Shown here: one piece after another, positions 53,178 through 62,541 of the stretch
How the letters are laid out: each line of letters begins with the position of its first letter
Position numbering within the stretch: position 1 is the stretch's first letter
Source: Ruegeria sp. HKCCD7303
GTDB taxonomy: Bacteria; Pseudomonadota; Alphaproteobacteria; Rhodobacterales; Rhodobacteraceae
Reading direction: 5' to 3'
DNA length: 64,000 nucleotides
Assembly (NCBI RefSeq): GCF_013111185.1
Contig: NZ_WVRE01000001.1
Span: 868,001-932,000, forward strand
Made by a program: the position numbers and the translations under genes
Notes under the pieces: model-generated
The model's database searches: none
The model's input: only the letters and a program-made list of their open reading frames with translations
Told to the model about the DNA's origin: nothing

Positions 53178-53507
53178 ATGATCCACTGGGACAGAGTCAG
53201 GCAATTGCGGGACGAAGTTGGCCCAGATGAATTTGACGAGGTGGTCGAGATTTTTCTGGAAGAGGTGCAAGAGGTTATCGCGCGTCTGCATCACGATACC
53301 AACCGAATCGAATTGGAACAGAACCTTCATTTCCTGAAAGGCAGCGCTCTCAGCCTTGGGTTCGATCAATTCTCGAAACTCTGCCAGGATGGCGAACGGC
53401 AGGCCGCGGCAGGTCAAGGCGTAGAAGTTGATCTGCCGGCCCTGCTGGCGCTTTTTGACAGCTCGAAACTCAAGTTCGAAGCAGAGTTGCAACAGAATCT
53501 CTGCTAG
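53178..53507 (+). CDS. Histidine phosphotransfer (Hpt) domain protein
   Basis: A 109-residue four-helix Hpt protein. The phosphorylated histidine is His51 in NLHFLKGSALSLG, matching the Hpt consensus H-x-x-K-G-x-x-x-x-x-G. It carries phosphate between hybrid kinases and receivers, most simply to the divergently encoded receiver-PP2C protein. Its TAG stop overlaps the ilvA stop in CTAG. No sensor kinase lies in the window. Confidence 0.88.
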   Translation: MIHWDRVRQLRDEVGPDEFDEVVEIFLEEVQEVIARLHHDTNRIELEQNLHFLKGSALSLGFDQFSKLCQDGERQAAAGQGVEVDLPALLALFDSSKLKFEAELQQNLC

Positions 53508-54730
53508 ATCACAAACTGCGCCAGGGTCTCGTCCTCGGTGATGTCTGTATAGGTGAACCCGGCCTCATCCAGATGCGCAAACAGGCGCATGAAGTTTTCA
53601 GGTTTGCGGGTTTCAATCCCGATCAGGACCGAGCCGAAATTGCGCGCTGATTTTTTCATGTATTCAAAGCGGGCGATGTCGTCTTCGGGGCCAAGAATGC
53701 CAAGGAACTCTTTCAACGCACCGGGGCGCTGCGGCAGGCGCAGGATAAAGTACTTTTTCACCCCGGAATAGCGCTGCGCGCGTTCTTTGACCTCGGGCAA
53801 ACGTTCGAAATCGAAATTACCGCCGGACGTCACGCAGACTACGGTCTTGCCGCGCACAAAGCTTTGGACGTCCCCCACCGCCTCAATCGCCAAAGCCCCA
53901 GCCGGTTCAAGCACGATGCCTTCGACATTCAACATTTCAATCATGGTGGCGCAGATACGGTCTTCGGACAGGACCAGCACATCCGACAGATGCCGCGACT
54001 TGAGCAGTTCGAACGGTTTCTCACCAATTCGTCCGACCGCCGCCCCATCGACAAAGGTATCCACATGATCCAGCGCAACGGGATGCCCTGCCGCCAATGC
54101 AGCACGCAGACATGCGCCCCCAGCGGGCTCGACAAACAAGCAATGACTGCGATCCCCGAACCACGTCGCCACGCCCGAGGACATGCCGCCACCGCCCACC
54201 GGCAATACGACATGATCTGGCACCCCGCCCAGTTGCTCTTCGATCTCAACCGCCAATGAGGCCTGACCTTCGATCACATCCGCGTCGTCAAACGGCGACA
54301 GGAAATGCCCGCCCTGCTGCGTACACCACGCTTGGGCAGCGGCCAGCGTGTCATCGAAATAGTCTCCGGTCAGGTGAATCTCGATATTTTCGCCGCCAAA
54401 GATACGAGTCTTTTGGATTTTCTGCTGTGGCGTCGTGACCGGCATGAAGATCACGCCCTTGACCCCCAGATGCTTGCACATGAAGGCCACACCCTGTGCG
54501 TGATTGCCCGCGCTGGCACAGACAAATAGGTCCTGCCCCTGCTGCTTGCGCATCGCGTTGAACGCGCCGCGAATCTTATACGACCGCACCGGGCTCAGGT
54601 CTTCACGTTTGAGCCAAATGTCCGCGCCATAACGGTCGGACAGATGGGCATTCCGCTGCAAAGGCGTTGCAGGAAACACAGAGCGCATCGCTTGTTCTGC
54701 GGCGCGGGCGCGGGTCATGAAATCAGTCAT
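53504..54730 (-). CDS. ilvA: Threonine dehydratase (threonine ammonia-lyase)
   Basis: A 408-residue PLP enzyme of isoleucine synthesis. The PLP lysine is Lys52 in SPVRSYKIRGA; the phosphate-binding loop is VGGGGMSSG; SAGNHAQGVAF is present. The C-terminal ACT-like domain (about 330-408) is single, as in shorter IlvA proteins, so feedback control by isoleucine may differ from E. coli. Its stop overlaps that of the Hpt gene. Confidence 0.92.
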   Translation of the reverse strand: MTDFMTRARAAEQAMRSVFPATPLQRNAHLSDRYGADIWLKREDLSPVRSYKIRGAFNAMRKQQGQDLFVCASAGNHAQGVAFMCKHLGVKGVIFMPVTTPQQKIQKTRIFGGENIEIHLTGDYFDDTLAAAQAWCTQQGGHFLSPFDDADVIEGQASLAVEIEEQLGGVPDHVVLPVGGGGMSSGVATWFGDRSHCLFVEPAGGACLRAALAAGHPVALDHVDTFVDGAAVGRIGEKPFELLKSRHLSDVLVLSEDRICATMIEMLNVEGIVLEPAGALAIEAVGDVQSFVRGKTVVCVTSGGNFDFERLPEVKERAQRYSGVKKYFILRLPQRPGALKEFLGILGPEDDIARFEYMKKSARNFGSVLIGIETRKPENFMRLFAHLDEAGFTYTDITEDETLAQFVI

Positions 54731-54787
54731 GTCCGCCTCACTGCCGTATCACCGCGATAAGGGCAAGGAATACATATGTGTACGGGC

Positions 54788-55555
54788 TCAGGACAGCTGG
54801 CGCTTTTCGAAAAAGACACCGTACATGGTGGTAAAGATGCTGACATTGATCATCGGAAGGATGAGCGTGCCGAAAAACACGGTCAGCAACACTCCCACAA
54901 CCGGAATAATCGCCAGAGCGGTGAAAACCAATTGCACCAGAACCTGGAACAGGAACGCAACAACCAGCAACACCAAAATAGAAGGGCCGACGCCAGTTGT
55001 GTTGCTCCAAGCGTCTTTTAGTGAGATCGGGCTTCCAATTGCAGCCGCCGGAAGAATTATGGAAAGGCGGAAGAAGCAAATGACCAGAAAAACCGTGTAG
55101 GAAATCAAAACAATAAGGGAAAGCAACGCAAGGCTTTCGCCCAGAACCGCAACAACCAAGCTCATGGGGATAAATGCGATTGCCATTAGAATTCCCAGCA
55201 TGAGAAAACGACCGAAGTAGGCTAGAATCCTGTCGAAACGGAATGTTGGAAGCACTCCCGTAGGATACTCCTCTAAAAGAATGAAACGGTGCCATGACAC
55301 GGCAATCCAGAACATGGTGCCCAACAACACTACCAGCAGGACGAACATAAAGATCAAGATTGACCCGGCAGTCGTGCCCGGAGGTAATTCGCCAGCATTT
55401 TCGTCAAGCGCCTCAAGCGGAATACCAAGGGCCAGAAACAAAGCCACAATTGCGATAGTCGCAATCACCGCAGGCCCAACCGTGATTTGCAGGACCTGTT
55501 TCAGGTTACCAAACACCATCCGCACTGAATGAACGAAAATTTGCCATCCCAACAT
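54788..55555 (-). CDS. Six-helix integral membrane protein of unknown function
   Basis: A 255-residue protein with about six hydrophobic segments (about 20-45, 65-90, 118-140, 145-170, 190-215 and 220-240) and almost no soluble part. It somewhat recalls YciC-like or glycerophosphodiesterase membrane domains, but I cannot assign a family. It lies 57 nt upstream of ilvA on the same strand and could be co-transcribed with it. The coding sequence is less GC-rich than its neighbours. Confidence 0.7.
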   Translation of the reverse strand: MLGWQIFVHSVRMVFGNLKQVLQITVGPAVIATIAIVALFLALGIPLEALDENAGELPPGTTAGSILIFMFVLLVVLLGTMFWIAVSWHRFILLEEYPTGVLPTFRFDRILAYFGRFLMLGILMAIAFIPMSLVVAVLGESLALLSLIVLISYTVFLVICFFRLSIILPAAAIGSPISLKDAWSNTTGVGPSILVLLVVAFLFQVLVQLVFTALAIIPVVGVLLTVFFGTLILPMINVSIFTTMYGVFFEKRQLS

Positions 55556-55696
55556 CCGAAAACTGCCCCTTCAACCAAACATTGTTTTAATTGCGTATGT
55601 TTCACCCCAATTCCCGCTCTGCGTCAATCCACACAGCTTGCCCCCGAGTTCAAAACCCGTTAGGGGCCAATCGTTCTACGCATAAAGGGAAGTCAG

Positions 55697-56923
55697 ATGT
55701 CCGCGCCCAAGAAAGTTGTTCTGGCCTATTCCGGTGGCCTTGATACCTCGATCATTCTGAAATGGCTGCAGACCGAGTATGGTTGTGAGGTCGTGACCTT
55801 CACCGCCGATCTGGGTCAGGGTGAGGAGTTGGAGCCCGCCCGCCAAAAGGCTGAACTGCTGGGGATCAAGCCCGAGAACATCTATATCGAGGACATCCGC
55901 GAAGAGTTCGTGCGCGACTTTGTCTTCCCGATGTTTCGCGCCAATGCCGTCTATGAAGGGCTGTATCTATTGGGCACGTCGATCGCGCGCCCTCTGATCT
56001 CGAAACGCCTGGTTGAGATCGCCGAGGCCACCGGTGCCGATGCTGTTGCGCACGGCGCGACCGGCAAGGGCAACGATCAGGTTCGCTTTGAACTGGCAGC
56101 TTATGCCCTGAATCCCGAGATCAAGGTGATTGCGCCCTGGCGTGAATGGGACCTGACCAGCCGCACCAAACTGCTGGAGTTTGCGGAACAGAACCAGATC
56201 CCGATTGCCAAGGACAAGCGCGGCGAGGCTCCGTTCTCGGTCGATGCGAACCTGCTGCACACCTCGTCCGAGGGCAAGGTTCTGGAAGACCCTGCCGACA
56301 TGGCGCCTGACTACGTCTATCAGCGCACCGTCCATCCCGAGGATGCGCCAAACGAGCCCGAGTTCATCGAGATCGGCTTTGAAAAAGGTGACGCGGTCAG
56401 CATCAATGGCGAAGCGATGAGCCCGGCCACCATCCTCACCAAGCTGAACGAATATGGCGGAAAGCACGGCATTGGCCGTCTGGATCTGGTCGAAGGCCGC
56501 TTCGTGGGCATGAAGTCGCGCGGCATCTATGAAACACCCGGCGGCACCATCCTGCTGGAAGCGCATCGCGGGATCGAATCCATCACCATGGACCGCGGCG
56601 CGATGCACCTGAAAGACCAGCTGATGCCGCAATATGCCGAGCTGATCTATAATGGCTTCTGGTATTCGCCCGAGCGTGAGATGCTGCAAGCCGCCATCGA
56701 CAAATCGCAAGAGCATGTCACCGGCACCGTTCGTGTGAAACTGTACAAGGGTCTGGCCTCGACCGTAGGCCGCTGGTCGGATTACTCGCTGTACTCCGAG
56801 GCGCACGTGACCTTTGAGGAAGACGCTGGTGCATACGATCAGACAGACGCAGCCGGTTTCATCCAGCTGAACGCACTACGCCTGAAACTTCTGGCCGCAC
56901 GCGACAAGCGTTTGTCCAAGTGA
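55697..56923 (+). CDS. argG: Argininosuccinate synthase
   Basis: This 408-residue enzyme joins citrulline and aspartate using ATP in arginine synthesis. The ATP loop [13 protein letters not shown] begins near residue 9; [13 protein letters not shown] and the C-terminal [20 protein letters not shown] are conserved. AAAGGGAAG precedes the ATG. The stop shares GTGA with the following DUF1810 gene. It complements argJ elsewhere in the window. Confidence 0.97.
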   Translation: MSAPKKVVLAYSGGLDTSIILKWLQTEYGCEVVTFTADLGQGEELEPARQKAELLGIKPENIYIEDIREEFVRDFVFPMFRANAVYEGLYLLGTSIARPLISKRLVEIAEATGADAVAHGATGKGNDQVRFELAAYALNPEIKVIAPWREWDLTSRTKLLEFAEQNQIPIAKDKRGEAPFSVDANLLHTSSEGKVLEDPADMAPDYVYQRTVHPEDAPNEPEFIEIGFEKGDAVSINGEAMSPATILTKLNEYGGKHGIGRLDLVEGRFVGMKSRGIYETPGGTILLEAHRGIESITMDRGAMHLKDQLMPQYAELIYNGFWYSPEREMLQAAIDKSQEHVTGTVRVKLYKGLASTVGRWSDYSLYSEAHVTFEEDAGAYDQTDAAGFIQLNALRLKLLAARDKRLSK

Positions 56924-57360
56924 TCGACGAAGACGATAACGACGACGAACTCGATATGTTCATCGAGGCGCAGGACACGGTTTGGGCCGATGTCCTGCGT
57001 GAATTGGAACAGGGGCAGAAAACCAGCCACTGGATGTGGTTTGTGTTTCCGCAACTGGCCGAGCTGGGCCAATCTCATATGGCGCAGCTTTACGGCATCG
57101 AAGATCTGGACGAGGCAACGAGCTATCTGAACCACCCTGAACTGCGCCGTCGGCTGACGGAAGCAGCGTCGCTGATGCTGTCGCACAAAGGGCGAGATGC
57201 GGCTGACATTCTGGGTGGGGTTGATGCAAAGAAGCTTCGATCTTCGATGACGCTGTTTTCTTCTGTCGCTGATGCTCCGGTCGAATTTCAGGCTGTTCTC
57301 GACGCCTTTTATGATGGTCATGCCTGCGATCGCACAACGCAGATGCTTGGTGCGTCATAA
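56920..57360 (+). CDS. DUF1810 family protein
   Basis: A 146-residue cytoplasmic protein with the family's [20 protein letters not shown] and [15 protein letters not shown] segments and the C-terminal [10 protein letters not shown]. The function of DUF1810 is not known. It starts with a GTG inside the argG stop (GTGA), so it is translated with argG. A hairpin with a short T-run follows its stop. Confidence 0.82.
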   Translation: MIDEDDNDDELDMFIEAQDTVWADVLRELEQGQKTSHWMWFVFPQLAELGQSHMAQLYGIEDLDEATSYLNHPELRRRLTEAASLMLSHKGRDAADILGGVDAKKLRSSMTLFSSVADAPVEFQAVLDAFYDGHACDRTTQMLGAS

Positions 57361-57375
57361 AGCCAAGCTCCCGTT

Positions 57376-57409
57376 GGGTCAGCCTTGCCTGCGCGCCGTC
57401 TGACCCTTT
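57376..57409 (+). terminator. Candidate terminator after the argG-DUF1810 pair
   Basis: GGGTCAG and CTGACCC form a perfect 7-bp stem around a 17-nt loop, followed by TTT, 16 nt past the DUF1810 stop. The large loop and short T-run keep the call tentative. Confidence 0.4.
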
Positions 57410-57439
57410 ACGCATTCGGAAACTGCGAAAGGAACCCGG

Positions 57440-57721
57440 ATGCTTGAAGACATCGCTGATGGAATTCAAAAGGGCCTGAACGGCAAAACCTTTGATGGCT
57501 CGTTGAAATTCGACTGTGGCGCATACGGGGTGATTGTTCTGGCCGACAATCAGGCCACGACGCAGGATCAGGACACGGATTGCACCATCCGTATCTCACA
57601 AGACAACCTGACCAAGCTGCTGACAGGGAAACTGAACCCGATGACGGGTGTCGCTATGGGCAAGCTCAAGATTTCGGGCAATATGGGCGTCGCGATGAAG
57701 CTGGGTCAGCTGCTCGGCTAA
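57440..57721 (+). CDS. SCP2 sterol-carrier-like domain protein
   Basis: A 93-residue single-domain SCP2 protein (FDGSLKFDCGAYGVIVL near residue 15; the C-terminal LNPMTGVAMGKLKISGNMGV is the family's most conserved part). Such proteins bind lipids or acyl-CoA and occur free or fused to other enzymes. It lies alone between a candidate terminator and the convergent dehydrogenase gene (2-nt gap). Ligand unknown. Confidence 0.85.
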   Translation: MLEDIADGIQKGLNGKTFDGSLKFDCGAYGVIVLADNQATTQDQDTDCTIRISQDNLTKLLTGKLNPMTGVAMGKLKISGNMGVAMKLGQLLG

Positions 57722-57723
57722 AC

Positions 57724-58650
57724 TCAGCGCAATTCTGCAATGGATTTCTGCATTGCCAGAATCAACGCATCCCGTTGCTCGGACAGCTCGGCTTGGGTTT
57801 TCCCTGCGGCCTCAGCCATCACACCTTCTGTAAGCTGCTGGGCGACATCATCAGTCAAATAGACCTGACCCAAATCATCCCACCATCCATTGAACGTATC
57901 GGTGAAATGGTCGCAAAAGGCTTTCAACCCACCCTTGCCAGCGCCGAGGTTGAATAACATGGTCGGCCCCATCGCCGCCCACCTTACACCCGGTCCTGCC
58001 CAGACGGCTTTGTCCACATCTTCGACCGACGCAACACCCGACACCACAAGATGAATGGCTTCACGCCACAAAGCAGCTTGCAACCGGTTTGCTACATGGC
58101 CGGGCACCTCTTTGTTGACCCGGATCGTGGTCTTACCCACGCTTTCATAAAACGCCTGTGCCGCATCAACCACACCATCGGAAGTTTTCTCATTCCCCAT
58201 CACCTCAACCAGCGGGATTAGGTGCGGTGGGTTGAAGGGATGTCCCAAAACAAAATGCGACGGGTCAGACCATCCAGGCTGCATTTGGCCAAGTGTTAGA
58301 CCCGATGCAGAGCTGGCGACGATTGCGCCCTTGGACAAAGCAGGCTCAATCTCGGCAAAGGTTGCATGTTTTATCTGCAAACGCTCAGGCACATTTTCCT
58401 GAACAAATCCCGCATCAGCCACTGCGGCAGCAGCGCTGGAATGAAACGTGATGGCGTCCGGGTTTCCATTCTCCGTCAAGCCCAGCGCACCAAGGGTCGA
58501 CCATGCATTCTCTACATACTGGCATACTTTCCTTTCGACGTTCGGGTCAGGATCAAAGAGGGCAACAGAACGCCCGGATGCCAGAAAAAGAGCTGCCCAA
58601 CTAGCGCCAATGACGCCTCCGCCCAAGCAGGCCGTGTGTTGTATTTCCAT
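57724..58650 (-). CDS. 3-hydroxyacyl-CoA dehydrogenase-family enzyme, carnitine 3-dehydrogenase-like
   Basis: A 308-residue NAD enzyme. Rossmann motif CLGGGVIGASWAALFLASG (about 8-26), SSASGLTLGQMQPG and the catalytic GHPFNPPHLIPLVEV mark the L-carnitine dehydrogenase subgroup rather than fatty-acid enzymes. Its product would be a beta-keto acid such as 3-dehydrocarnitine, the kind of substrate a BKACE enzyme cleaves; one is encoded in the same operon. The start shares a base with the SDR stop (TGATG). Confidence 0.8.
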   Translation of the reverse strand: MEIQHTACLGGGVIGASWAALFLASGRSVALFDPDPNVERKVCQYVENAWSTLGALGLTENGNPDAITFHSSAAAAVADAGFVQENVPERLQIKHATFAEIEPALSKGAIVASSASGLTLGQMQPGWSDPSHFVLGHPFNPPHLIPLVEVMGNEKTSDGVVDAAQAFYESVGKTTIRVNKEVPGHVANRLQAALWREAIHLVVSGVASVEDVDKAVWAGPGVRWAAMGPTMLFNLGAGKGGLKAFCDHFTDTFNGWWDDLGQVYLTDDVAQQLTEGVMAEAAGKTQAELSEQRDALILAMQKSIAELR

Positions 58651-59390
58651 CAGAACAATCCCGGGTTCAAAGGTGAAGCTGCTGTCATACCACCATCCAG
58701 GGTGAAAAGCTGACCTGTGGCAAAGCTTGCCTCATCCGAAGCCAGCCAGACCGCCATGCTCGCAATATCCTCGGGTTTCCCAAAACGACCTGCAGCATGG
58801 CGGGCAATCGCATCCTTGTGCGCGGCATCAGGGTCATTGGCCAACTCGAACGCGGCGTCCAGCATTCCTGTTTCAATCCATCCGGGGCAAATCGCGTTGC
58901 AGCGGATCTTTGGCCCGTGATCGACCGCAATAGAACGGGTCAAGCCATGCACAAATGCCTTGGACGCGTTGTAAAGCGCCATGGACGGATCAGCGGTATT
59001 CCCGGAAATAGAGCCTATATTAATGATCGCAGCGCCCTCATCCATCCGAGGTATGTAAGCCCGGCACATATTGAAGACGCCCTTGCAATTGGTGCCAATC
59101 ACAGCTTCCCAATCCGCGTCCGAACTGTCTGGAACAGTCTTTTCGACCTGCACACCAGCATTATTCACCAGAATGTCGATGCCGCCTGCGGCCTCGGCCA
59201 ACGCTTCGACAGCGTCCGTGTCCGTGACATCCAGCGGATACCAGATGATGTCGTCAGCCAACCCATCAGGCCGCGCCCCGCGTCCACATGTCGTCACTGT
59301 CGCGCCTTCACGGCGAAAGGCTTCGACTATTCCTCGGCCAATGCCTTGCCGCCCACCTGTCACAAGCGCTCTTTTCCCAGCCAACCGCAT
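58650..59390 (-). CDS. Short-chain dehydrogenase/reductase (second SDR of the operon)
   Basis: A 246-residue classical SDR with TGGRQGIGRG (about 11-20), NNAG (about 77-80), catalytic Ser in GSISG and YNASK, and C-terminal FTLDGGMTAA. It probably oxidises an alcohol using NAD. Both its ends share single bases with neighbours (TGATG), so it is tightly embedded in the operon. The substrate may be a hydroxy intermediate of the choline-sulfate/carnitine-like route. Confidence 0.85.
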   Translation of the reverse strand: MRLAGKRALVTGGRQGIGRGIVEAFRREGATVTTCGRGARPDGLADDIIWYPLDVTDTDAVEALAEAAGGIDILVNNAGVQVEKTVPDSSDADWEAVIGTNCKGVFNMCRAYIPRMDEGAAIINIGSISGNTADPSMALYNASKAFVHGLTRSIAVDHGPKIRCNAICPGWIETGMLDAAFELANDPDAAHKDAIARHAAGRFGKPEDIASMAVWLASDEASFATGQLFTLDGGMTAASPLNPGLF

Positions 59391-60808
59391 CAGTGTGCCA
59401 CCATCACATGGCGCACGGACGTGTAGGCATCCAGCGCATAAACCGACATGTCACAACCCGTGCCTGATCCTTTCATCGCAGCCCAGGGCATTTCCGCCGC
59501 TGGCATTCCGTGCGTATTCACCCAGGTCATGCCGTACCGCAGCCGCGCCGCCATTTTCATCGCGGTCGAGACATCCTTGGTCCAGACAGACGACGCCAAC
59601 CCGTACCGCCCCGCGTTTGCAATCCGAAGGGCTTCGTCCGCCTCGGTAAATCGCGACAGAGTCACGACCGGGCCGAACACCTCGCTGCACGCGATCTCAG
59701 CGTTATTATCCACATTTGCGACGACGGTCGGCTGATAGAAGAACCCTTCCCCCTCACCAACCTTGCCACCTACGGCGATTTCAGCGCTGCTGCGGGCGCG
59801 ATCGACAAATCCGGCGACCCGGTCGCGTTGGGCGGTTGATACGATGGGCCCCATTTCTGTACCATCGGCCTTTGGCGCACCGATCCTGATCTGAGCAACC
59901 TGATCAGCGACGGCAGCAACCACTTTGTCGTATACATCATCCTGCACCATCACCCGACAGGGCTGAGCACAATCCTGACCTGCGTTGAAGAACGAACCGT
60001 ATCGGATCGTCTCGGCCACGGCGTCGATATCAGCATCATTGAACACGATGACCGGTGCCTTGCCCCCCAGTTCCAGATGCACATGGCGGATCTGGTTGGA
60101 TGCAGCGCGCATCGCGGCCATTCCGGTCGCAGGTGAGCCGGTGATGGAAATCCCCTCAATCCGTGGGTCATTGATCAGGCTGTCACCAACCGACATGCCC
60201 CGACCATGGACCACGTTCAACACACCTTTGGGCAATACATCTGCCAGCAACTCTGCCAGCCGCAGAGTGGCCAGCGGCGTGATTTCGGACGGTTTCATTA
60301 CAATGGTGCAGCCCGCCGCCAGAGGCGCAGCGATCTTCCATGCCGCCATCATAAGCGGATAGTTCCACGGTGCGATGGACGCCACGGGGCCAATCGGATC
60401 CTTTCGGATCATCGACGTGTGGCCCGCAGCGTATTCTCCGGCCACTGACCCGCTTATCGTGCGTGAGGCACCGGCCATGAAGCGGAAAGTGTCGATGGTC
60501 AGAGGCATCTCTTCATCGCGGGCCATCGGCCACGGCTTGCCGACGTCCAGTGTCTCTAACTCGGACAATTCATCTGTATTTTCTTCCATTACATCCGCAA
60601 TCGTATGCAGATATCCCGACCGCTCGGCGGGCGTGACAAGCCGATAGGTGTCAAAGGCTTCATGGGCAGCACGTGTTGCGGCTTCGATCTGCTCGGGCGT
60701 TGCCTCGGGCACATGGGCTACTGTCTCGCCGGTGGATGGATCCAGAACGGGCAGAGCATCGCCCTGACCCTCAACCATCTCTCCGTTAATAAGCATCTTC
60801 GTCTGCAT
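59390..60808 (-). CDS. NAD-dependent aldehyde dehydrogenase (betaine/aminobutyraldehyde type)
   Basis: A 472-residue ALDH. Catalytic Cys lies in FNAGQDCAQPCR and the general-base Glu in HLELGGKAPV; APWNYPLMMAAWK and GSPATG mark the NAD site. Close family members oxidise betaine aldehyde or gamma-aminobutyraldehyde. In this operon it could turn an aldehyde formed after sulfate-ester cleavage into its acid. It lies 12 nt after the BKACE gene. Confidence 0.87.
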   Translation of the reverse strand: MQTKMLINGEMVEGQGDALPVLDPSTGETVAHVPEATPEQIEAATRAAHEAFDTYRLVTPAERSGYLHTIADVMEENTDELSELETLDVGKPWPMARDEEMPLTIDTFRFMAGASRTISGSVAGEYAAGHTSMIRKDPIGPVASIAPWNYPLMMAAWKIAAPLAAGCTIVMKPSEITPLATLRLAELLADVLPKGVLNVVHGRGMSVGDSLINDPRIEGISITGSPATGMAAMRAASNQIRHVHLELGGKAPVIVFNDADIDAVAETIRYGSFFNAGQDCAQPCRVMVQDDVYDKVVAAVADQVAQIRIGAPKADGTEMGPIVSTAQRDRVAGFVDRARSSAEIAVGGKVGEGEGFFYQPTVVANVDNNAEIACSEVFGPVVTLSRFTEADEALRIANAGRYGLASSVWTKDVSTAMKMAARLRYGMTWVNTHGMPAAEMPWAAMKGSGTGCDMSVYALDAYTSVRHVMVAH

Positions 60809-60820
60809 ATCTTTCCCCCG

Positions 60821-61750
60821 TCAAAAAGCGGTCTGGTCGTTGCCCTTCAGGCCCAAACGTTGGCGGGCCTCGTCCGGTGTAGCGACCGTCAGGCCAAGAT
60901 TTTCGATGATTGAGCGAATCTTGCGGACCTGATCAGCGTTGGACTTCGCCTTTTCGCCGGGCCCGATGTAAAGGCTGTCTTCCAGCCCAACCCGCACATT
61001 GCCACCAAGAATCGCGGCCTGTGTCGTGAAGGCCATCTGGTGGCGACCTGCGGCCAGCACCGACCATTCATAGCTATTTCCAAACAACTTTTCGGCAATT
61101 GTGTGCATGTGCATCAAGTTATCGGGGTCGGCACCAACACCGCCCAGAATCCCAAAAACCATCTGGATGAAAAATGGCGGCTTTACCCAACCCTGATCCA
61201 CCACCCAAGCCAGGTTGTAGAGATGTCCCAAATCGTAGCATTCGAATTCGAATTTCGTGCCGTGACCTTCGCCCAATTCCTTCATCGCATATTCGATATC
61301 AGCAAACGTGTTGCGGAAAATGAAGTCGCGGGTCATGTCCAGAAACTCGGGTTCCCAGTCATGTTTCCAGCCTGAATATTTCTGCATCATAGGGAAGATG
61401 CCGAAGTTCATCGAGCCCATGTTCATGCTGGCCATTTCGGGGCTGGCCCGTAATGCCGCACGCAGGCGTTCTTCGCGGGTCATGCCCAACCCGCCACCGG
61501 TTGAGACATTCATCACAGCACCGGTTGCTTGTTTGATGCCGGGCAGGAACTGCATGAAAAGGTCAGGGTCCGGATCTGGTCGACCGTTTTCCGGATTGCG
61601 GGCATGAAGATGGATGATCGCAGCCCCGGCCTCGACGGCACCAATACTGGCCTCGGTGATTTCGTTTGGCGTGATGGGCAAGTGTTCTGACATGGTCGGC
61701 GTATGAATCCCGCCAGTCGGAGCACATGTAATGATGACCGGTTTGCTCAT
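60821..61750 (-). CDS. Beta-keto acid cleavage enzyme (BKACE, DUF849)
   Basis: A 309-residue TIM-barrel zinc enzyme. Metal ligands His47 and His49 lie in AIIHLHARNPENGRP, with the C-terminal GGNVRVGLEDSLY. BKACE enzymes condense a beta-keto acid with acetyl-CoA to give acetoacetate and a new acyl-CoA; dehydrocarnitine and 3-keto-5-aminohexanoate are known substrates in the family. I start at the ATG at 61750, which shares ATGA with the SDR stop; the longer frame is an artefact. Co-location with a carnitine-dehydrogenase-like enzyme supports a quaternary-amine beta-keto acid. Confidence 0.88.
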   Translation of the reverse strand: MSKPVIITCAPTGGIHTPTMSEHLPITPNEITEASIGAVEAGAAIIHLHARNPENGRPDPDPDLFMQFLPGIKQATGAVMNVSTGGGLGMTREERLRAALRASPEMASMNMGSMNFGIFPMMQKYSGWKHDWEPEFLDMTRDFIFRNTFADIEYAMKELGEGHGTKFEFECYDLGHLYNLAWVVDQGWVKPPFFIQMVFGILGGVGADPDNLMHMHTIAEKLFGNSYEWSVLAAGRHQMAFTTQAAILGGNVRVGLEDSLYIGPGEKAKSNADQVRKIRSIIENLGLTVATPDEARQRLGLKGNDQTAF

Positions 61751-62541
61751 AGCTTCATCTGCTGGACTTGTGCGCTCAGCCCTCCGTCCAGAACCCAAAG
61801 TTGACCGCTGGCATATCGAGCCTCGTCCGAAGCCAGCCAATTCACCAGATTCGCGATGTCGTCGGGCGTGCCATATGTGCGCATCGGGTGCACATCGCGC
61901 ACGGCCTGCTGCAACTGGTCGATGGTCTTGCCGCCACCGCCCGAGCCATCGCCGGTGAAAAAGCTCTGCAACATGGGTGTGTCGACATAGCCGGGGCATA
62001 TGGCATTCACACGAATACCTTCCGGTCCATGATCACACGCCATTGCACGCGTCAGTGCATGAACAGCACCTTTGGTCGCGCAATAGGCGGCAAGGCCGGG
62101 GTCCGCAATGAACCCATCGTAACTCCCGAAATTGATGATCGAGGCTGACGTTCCCGACGTGGCCCCTTTGCGCAACAGTGGCAACGCGTGTTTTGAGGTC
62201 AAAAACGTGCCGTTGACATTCACAGCGAAGGACTGGTTCCATTCCTCCAACGTGGTCTGTTCGATAGTTTTCTCGATCTCAATACCAGCGGCGTTGACCA
62301 GAATGTCCAATTGGCCAGCTTCCGCACCAACCTGTTCCATCGCGGCAATCGCATCAGCTTCTTGCGTGACGTCCAGTTTCACAAAGATGCTGCCGTCGTC
62401 ATCATGGGCTGACAAGGATCCTTCGGGCGTCAGATCAGCCGCATAAACCAGTGCGCCTTCGCGCAGAAAACGCGCCACGATCGCGCGCCCGATCCCGCCG
62501 CGCCCACCGGTTACAAGCGCTGTTTTGCCGTCCAGCATCAT
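61747..62541 (-). CDS. Short-chain dehydrogenase/reductase (first SDR of the operon)
   Basis: A 264-residue SDR with TGGRGGIGRA (about 11-20), NAAG, Ser in NFGSYDG, YCATK and the C-terminal WVLDGGLSA. AAGGAG precedes the ATG pair at 62541/62538, and ATGA is shared with the betC stop. It differs clearly from the second SDR in the operon, so the two are not recent duplicates. Substrate unknown. Confidence 0.85.
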   Translation of the reverse strand: MMLDGKTALVTGGRGGIGRAIVARFLREGALVYAADLTPEGSLSAHDDDGSIFVKLDVTQEADAIAAMEQVGAEAGQLDILVNAAGIEIEKTIEQTTLEEWNQSFAVNVNGTFLTSKHALPLLRKGATSGTSASIINFGSYDGFIADPGLAAYCATKGAVHALTRAMACDHGPEGIRVNAICPGYVDTPMLQSFFTGDGSGGGGKTIDQLQQAVRDVHPMRTYGTPDDIANLVNWLASDEARYASGQLWVLDGGLSAQVQQMKL

